Assembly: GCF_018991925.1 (NCBI RefSeq)
Contig: NW_024748870.1
Location: 4,741,276 to 4,805,275, forward strand
Length of the DNA stretch: 64,000 nt
Direction: 5' to 3'
Origin: Homarus americanus
Lineage: Eukaryota; Arthropoda; Malacostraca; Decapoda; Nephropidae
Positions 60,752 through 64,000 of this stretch are shown here, piece by piece. The position numbers were made by a program, and so were the translations under genes. How positions within the stretch are numbered: position 1 is the first letter of the stretch; every line of letters begins with the position of its first letter. The notes beneath the pieces were generated by a model. That model searched no databases. It saw nothing but the letters and a program-made list of their open reading frames with translations, and was not told the origin of the DNA.

Positions 60752-60885
60752 GTACACACACACACACACAGCACACACTCACGCACGCACGCACGCACGC
60801 ACGCACGTACGCACGCACGCACGCACACACACACACACACACACACACCCACACCCACACCGCACGCACGCACGCACGCACGCAC
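60752..60885. repeat. (CA)n and (GCAC)n compound repeat
   Basis: CA run, then (GCAC)n at about 60780-60825, then CA and CCCACAC, then (GCAC)n again to 60885. The CpG-bearing tetranucleotide form is unusual in this AT-rich window. Confidence 0.95.
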
Positions 60886-60889
60886 CTGT

Positions 60890-61605
60890 ATGTAAGGGCA
60901 TTAGCCCCAAAAAGGACACTATATTGGAATTACGTTTCCTATCCAACATTAATTATAAACACTGACAGATGTGTTGCTGTGAGCACACGCTAAGCCCAGG
61001 TTGACTCTACATTTGTAATATTTAAAATTTCTTACGATTTGTTCAAAAAAGGAAATATGAGTAAGGCCATAAATGATCAGAAATGCTTATTATGGAAAGA
61101 TAAAGACGCAGCTCTAAGAGAATGTTGGGTAATAACCGTGGCAACTGAAGCCCTGTGCATAATACATGAGAACTTCACTACAAGTATTAATATTATAAAT
61201 TATTTGTCTGCTCTTTTCTATATCCGTTGTAAACAATAATTACTGAGGAGATAACATTATTTTTTTCTTTTGTTACATATTGTACATGGAATAAACATGA
61301 AATGTAGGAGGCGTAATAATAATAATAAACCTAATAATAATAATAATCATAATATTTTCAGGAATACGATTGATATTATTATTTTACTACCAACTAGTAT
61401 ATGTCAAAACTACCTCTAAGATTATTATTCAAGATACGAATCACTGGGTAGAGTCTTACAAATTGACTTACTTACATTCATTGTTTCTTCTACTGTAGCT
61501 GCTTCGTATTCTTCTTCCTAGTAATATTTGGTTTGTTTTGAAAGAAGTCAAAATATTAAGCCCAAAGTAACGCCCTTGAGATACTGAAGAGTATACTGTA
61601 TTACT
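60890..61605. other. unassigned sequence
   Basis: AT-rich. A 66-codon frame at 61039 has no motif. A short (AAT)n is at 61314-61350. Confidence 0.5.
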
Positions 61606-61607
61606 AA

Positions 61608-61811
<204 letters not shown>

Positions 61812-61814
61812 CTT

Positions 61815-62490
61815 CTTGCTATAATTATGGTTGCTGTCATAATGTTAGCCACATTAGCTATATCATTAACTAGTTCTTATTTTATTGGCAGCACCTCTAT
61901 TTCTGCGACTACGGTTACTACAGGTACTATCCCTATTATTCATGCTAGTATACCAACGTCCTTTGCTCTTTCTATCAAGCATATCTTACTACTGCTGCTC
62001 TTACCACAGTGTTTCTATTACTTATCACTCTGCCTTTATCATTCCCATTCCCAACACTTGTATTACAGTGTTTATAAAATCTTCGGAATAATCTTTAAGA
62101 ATGATTGTATTAATATAATGATCGATATTGCTAAAACCAAAAGGCGGATTAGAATGTTCACATATATTCACGAGGGTTTCTGTTTTTTCCTGGCTGTTGA
62201 ACTTTTGATTAACAATAATAATAAATATGATAATATTTACATAATGGACGACTACAAGAATAACAAGGGCTGAGGCACTGTTTAAACATGTAACAATAGC
62301 TCTGCTGCTATTATTATACTACACTATTGCTTTATTACTACTATCACAGTTACTACCACAACAACAATATGATTTTCAAACACTACCTGACAAAAATGTT
62401 TAGAAAATTGGATATTCTCTGATGAAATCATTTCTTCTCTGCCATGTAAACTACTTCAACCTCAAACATCACGTAATATTTATCTTGTTT
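61815..62490. other. unassigned sequence
   Basis: AT-rich with some ACT words. An open frame of 148 codons (61827-62273) lacks an ATG context I trust and any domain; its composition matches the neighbouring trinucleotide-rich DNA. Confidence 0.5.

Positions 62491-62493
<3 letters not shown>

Positions 62494-62574
<81 letters not shown>
62494..62574. repeat. (AT)n microsatellite
   Basis: Pure AT, about 81 bp. Confidence 0.98.
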
Positions 62575-62575
<1 letters not shown>

Positions 62576-62845
62576 TAAACCATGATTATAAATATTAAGA
62601 TGAAGGCCTCCTCCTCACCATGCAGGGTATCCCTTTCAAATGGAACTGATACCCAATAAACACTAACACGGGACGGAAATATTTGTTAATATCGCTGTTT
62701 TGGTTAAATATATCGCATTCCCAAGACGACGGAATAGTGAAGCCTCTCCCACCAGGTGCGCTTCTCCATCACCGTACCTGGGGCATCCCTTTTACACGGA
62801 ACGGAAAACGTGACGATTATCTATCGTTTCATGAGATAAATATGG

Positions 62846-63082
62846 TATAAAATTACCCCATAATATGTCTTCTGGGTTAATATAAACCTGAATTAAAGCA
62901 GTTAAAGACGCGGTTTGTGGCAATGATATGCAACCTTTTTTTTCCGCCTAATTTCTGGCCGCATCAACAAAATGGCTTCCCCTCCCGGGCGGCCACGGGA
63001 CTCAGCCTACCCAGCCGCTCTTGGTAACCTGGAGCTTCGGCTGATTTATCTTCAACAGAATATTATCATAATATATTTGTGA
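62846..63082 (+). promoter_or_regulatory. candidate promoter and short first-exon-like ORF
   Basis: TATAAAA at 62846-62852 lies about 120 bp before ATG 62972 in a good context (CAACAAAATGG). The ATG opens a 36-codon frame starting MASPPGRPRDSAYPAALG in a GC-rich patch (CCCCTCCCGGGCGGCCACGGG), after which it turns AT-rich and stops at 63082. A GT follows CTTG within the frame, a weak donor. This could be a first exon whose partners lie outside the window; the protein is not recognised. Low certainty. Confidence 0.2.
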
Positions 63083-63344
63083 ATTATGAAGAAAAAAGTT
63101 AAATTATTTGTTTTGATAGGCCTATTAGGGCCTCTGTTTAATCGATATATTGATCCGGCAACAAACCTCTTCAGTTTTCGTTTACTCTAGCTTGACAGTT
63201 GTGTAGTGATGGAATTTAATCCACTCTGTGGCCAATAAGAAAGATCTAAGTCATATGTGGCTTAATTTTAAGGACTCATTCATTAGGTCTATTTATTAGA
63301 TACTGTACAGCTACTTTATCCACATCTTGGACACAGAATATTAA

Positions 63345-63720
63345 TTATAACCAGGACCAACATGTTTAAGATTAATGTTAATCAGGGCTTGCATATTAAA
63401 GGCTTAAGCTAATCACAACCAGATTATTCAAGACTTCAGTTACTTAGGGTCTAGAAATATAAGACATCAGTTAATGGGCATGGATATTCAAGGCTTTACT
63501 TATTTACCCAAGGACTGGTTAAGGAAGGTTTATATTATCTAAGACTTGAATATTTAAAACTAATATTAACTAAGGCCCGGATATTTGAGACGTATATCCA
63601 CCAAGGGCAGAACATTTGAGACTAGCGTATATCAGGATCTCCATATTCAAGACTTAAGGTAATAGCCGGCCTGGATATTTAAGACTTATCTAGAGACTAA
63701 ATAAACAAGACTCGAGCTTT
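63345..63720. repeat. decayed minisatellite with GATATTCAAGACTTA core
   Basis: Variants of GGATATTCAAGACTTAAGTTAATCAGGGCCT recur about ten times at 30-40 bp steps (GATTATTCAAGACTTCAGTTA, GGATATTCAAGGCTTTACTTA, GAATATTTAAAACTAATATTAACTAAGGCCCGGATATTTGAGAC, CCATATTCAAGACTTAAGGTAATAGCCGGCCTGGATATTTAAGAC). Unit boundaries are blurred. Confidence 0.65.
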
Positions 63721-64000
63721 TTGGACCCTTGAAAAATAGGAACAGGAACCACAACCTAGATTATATGCAATGGCTATAATAGCACTGTATTAAATAGTCG
63801 GGAATCAGGTGAAGGTGGAGCTGTAGATGAGAAAAGAAATAATCAAGGTGATGTGTGTGGTGCAGATCTAGTTCATATAGTGTTAGTTTGTTGAGGTAAC
63901 ATGGAGGGTAAAATATAAGTCAGTCAAGAAGTTGCAGGTAAATACACTTGGAACTATGATTAGCTCTCCAGCGCCTTTGATATTCAAGATAAAATTGTGG
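63721..64000. other. unassigned sequence to the window end
   Basis: AT-rich to balanced, no gene or repeat recognised. Confidence 0.5.

Noticed and set aside
61827..62273. 148-codon + frame
   Set aside because: Composition follows the trinucleotide-rich background; no domain or start context.

Overview
The window looks like nuclear DNA from an arthropod, most probably a decapod crustacean. The reasons are: very dense long dinucleotide and trinucleotide microsatellites, many minisatellite arrays, scattered runs of the arthropod telomere-type TTAGG/CCTAA motif, several LINE retrotransposon remains of kinds common in decapods, and a tRNA-derived SINE head. The species cannot be read from the sequence. 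No host single-copy protein gene, rRNA or ordinary tRNA gene could be supported. One scaffold gap of 100 N lies at 11998-12097.

The one convincing intact coding region is an uninterrupted 791-residue ORF at 26525-28900 (+). It sits inside a 3,239-bp DNA transposon (25902-29140) with matching terminal inverted repeats (TAGGGTGTGTCAATTT at both ends) and a flanking 9-bp direct repeat (CCACAACAC). The protein has an N-terminal Cys/His cluster, a charged helix and an acidic stretch, followed by motifs that I read as a hAT-like DDE/RNase H-type transposase. It is the best candidate here for a complete and possibly active, little-described element.

Layout. 1-11850: minisatellites, microsatellites and purine/pyrimidine-skewed tracts, some fresh and some decayed (for example a 600-bp field of CGTTAA motifs at 9050-9665). 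11850-22160: a LINE fragment beside the assembly gap, a long gene-free AT-rich stretch, then an almost full-length but inactivated LINE on the minus strand (about 17555-21550) lying in CA-rich simple DNA, with a second copy of its 3' end at 13853-13957. 22160-25900: gene-free DNA with one GC-rich, TAAT-rich island and a 27-bp minisatellite. 25900-30590: the DNA transposon and a CA-rich satellite field. 30590-34500: AT-rich DNA, degenerate CCTAA repeats and a small hairpin element. 34525-36925: a 36-bp satellite of about 54 units, split by a 5'-truncated LINE. 36920-50400: long (AT)n and (GA)n tracts, degenerate TTAGG, large featureless AT-rich stretches and a decayed LINE RT tail at 44480-45080. 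50400-56640: a 27-bp minisatellite with two alternating unit types, a 3.6-kb inverted repeat with arms of about 1.1-1.2 kb that itself contains a smaller exact-register inverted repeat, and a short TIR element. 56640-64000: a SINE, trinucleotide-rich DNA, long microsatellites, a small GC-rich island with a TATA-like box and ATG, and a decayed minisatellite.

Nothing here works together as a pathway. The window is a record of mobile elements and of tandem repeats at different stages of growth and decay.
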